Shown in pieces: positions 4,965-5,866 of a stretch of 5,866 nucleotides of DNA (position 1 is the first letter of the stretch; each line of letters starts with the position of its first letter). Source of the stretch: Paracoccaceae bacterium (lineage in GTDB: Bacteria > Pseudomonadota > Alphaproteobacteria > Rhodobacterales > Rhodobacteraceae). The position numbers were made by a program, and so were the translations under genes. The stretch covers positions 4,937 through 10,802 of the forward strand of contig NVQY01000076.1 in assembly GCA_002400675.1 (NCBI GenBank), in the 5' to 3' direction. The notes under the pieces are model-generated. The model had not been told where the DNA came from, made no database searches, and saw nothing but the letters and a program-made list of their open reading frames with translations.

Positions 4965-5866
4965 ATGACAACCACCCGTTTTGCCCCCTCGCCCACCGGA
5001 TATATCCATATCGGCAACCTGCGCACCGCGCTGATGAATTTTCTGATCGCCCGCAAGGCCGGCGGGACGTTCATCCTGCGGATCGACGACACCGACCCGG
5101 TGCGTTCAAAAGAGGAGTATGTCGATGCGATCAAGCAGGATCTGGAGTGGCTGGGTCTGCATTGGGATCGGGTTGAGCGCCAGTCAGAGCGGCTGGACCG
5201 ATATGCCGCCGCCGCCGACAAGCTGCGCGAGATGGGGCGGTTTTATGAGGCGTTCGAGACGCCGGTCGAACTGGACCTGAAGCGCAAGAAACAGCTGAAC
5301 ATGGGGCGGCCTCCGGTTTATGACCGCGCGGCGCTGAAGCTGTCGGAAGATGAGAAAACCGCCCTCAGGGCCGAGCGCGGCAATGGGGTCTGGCGGTTCC
5401 GGCTGGATCATCAGCGCATCGAATGGCACGATGGTATTCTGGGCGATCTGTCGATTGATGCGGCCAGCGTCAGTGATCCGGTGTTGATCCGCGGCGATGG
5501 GCAGGTGTTGTATACGCTGGCGTCGGTGGTTGATGACACCGAGATGGGCGTGACCAATGTGGTGCGCGGGTCGGACCATGTGACCAACACCGCCACGCAG
5601 ATTCAGATCATCAAGGCACTGGGCGGCACTTGTCCGGAGTTTGCCCATCACTCATTGCTGACCGGCCCACAGGGCGAGGCGTTGTCCAAGCGTCTGGGCA
5701 CGCTGGCGTTGCGCGATCTGCGCGAGGGTGGCGTGCAGCCGATGGCGCTGTTGTCGCTGATGGCGCGGTTGGGGTCGGCGGATCCGGTTGAGCTGCGCGG
5801 GGATATGGCCGAGTTGATCGAGGGGTTTGATATTGCGCGGTTCGGGGCGTCCCCCACCAAGTTCGA
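4965..5866 (+). CDS. gltX: Glutamyl-tRNA synthetase, divergent zinc-less type (5' part, open at window end)
   Basis: This class I aminoacyl-tRNA synthetase charges tRNA with glutamate in the cytosol. The first 300 residues are visible, with the frame open at the right edge; the anticodon-binding domain lies outside. RFAPSPTGYIHIGNLRTAL (5-23) carries the HIGH signature as HIGN, RIDDTDPVRSKEEY (39-52) is the glutamate-site region, and VVRGSDHVTNTATQ (199-212) is the GluRS counterpart of the usual RGEDH block. The KMSKS loop is ALSKR (239-243), keeping S241-K242 but with Ala where bacterial GluRS usually has Lys. The zinc-binding Cys-x-Cys..Cys of E. coli-type GluRS is absent: the segment reads YEAFETPVELDLKRK (94-108), and C223 is the only cysteine in the visible part. 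AGGAG (4954-4958) sits six bases before the ATG. Many alphaproteobacteria carry two GltX paralogues and make Gln-tRNA indirectly through GatCAB; which paralogue this is cannot be decided here. Confidence 0.95.
   Translation, partial: MTTTRFAPSPTGYIHIGNLRTALMNFLIARKAGGTFILRIDDTDPVRSKEEYVDAIKQDLEWLGLHWDRVERQSERLDRYAAAADKLREMGRFYEAFETPVELDLKRKKQLNMGRPPVYDRAALKLSEDEKTALRAERGNGVWRFRLDHQRIEWHDGILGDLSIDAASVSDPVLIRGDGQVLYTLASVVDDTEMGVTNVVRGSDHVTNTATQIQIIKALGGTCPEFAHHSLLTGPQGEALSKRLGTLALRDLREGGVQPMALLSLMARLGSADPVELRGDMAELIEGFDIARFGASPTKF

Overview
The window looks like a chromosomal segment of a high-GC alphaproteobacterium, most likely a Rhodobacteraceae/Roseobacter-group species. The evidence is GC-ending codon use, the nadE and gltX types, a small ribbon-helix-helix (RHH) gene paired with a conserved hypothetical gene, and Tat-type export of a metallo-beta-lactamase (MBL)-fold protein. 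The lineage is an inference from protein style; no rRNA is present.

Layout, left to right. (1) 30-1688 (+): complete glutamine-dependent NAD+ synthetase, nadE. (2) 1652-2319 (-): a compact operon of an RHH-type putative regulator followed by a 138-aa conserved hypothetical protein. The two overlap by ATGA, and the second gene's tail runs 37 bp antisense into the end of nadE. (3) 2320-2489: a 170-bp intergenic region. It holds an unusually regular 8-bp-period array of ACC/GGT triplets just upstream of the RHH gene (candidate operator), a possible seven-codon leader ORF, and a REP-like palindrome. (4) 2490-3821 (+): an FAD-dependent amine/amino-acid oxidoreductase of the DAO superfamily. (5) 3826-3856: a strong hairpin between, and partly inside, two convergent genes. 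(6) 3832-4761 (-): a Tat-exported MBL-fold hydrolase. (7) 4762-4964: a divergent promoter region. (8) 4965-5866 (+, open at the right edge): a glutamyl-tRNA synthetase of a divergent zinc-less type.

How the genes relate: nadE (NAD synthesis) and gltX (translation) are housekeeping genes flanking a block that looks accessory. Within that block only the RHH/138-aa pair is clearly co-transcribed. The oxidoreductase and the MBL protein are convergent and share only a terminator-like hairpin. I see no tRNA, rRNA, CRISPR array, insertion sequence or prophage gene. The best candidate for something undescribed is the RHH operon with its MetJ-box-like tandem operator and its chain of ATGA overlaps; this is a regulatory hypothesis, not a demonstrated system.
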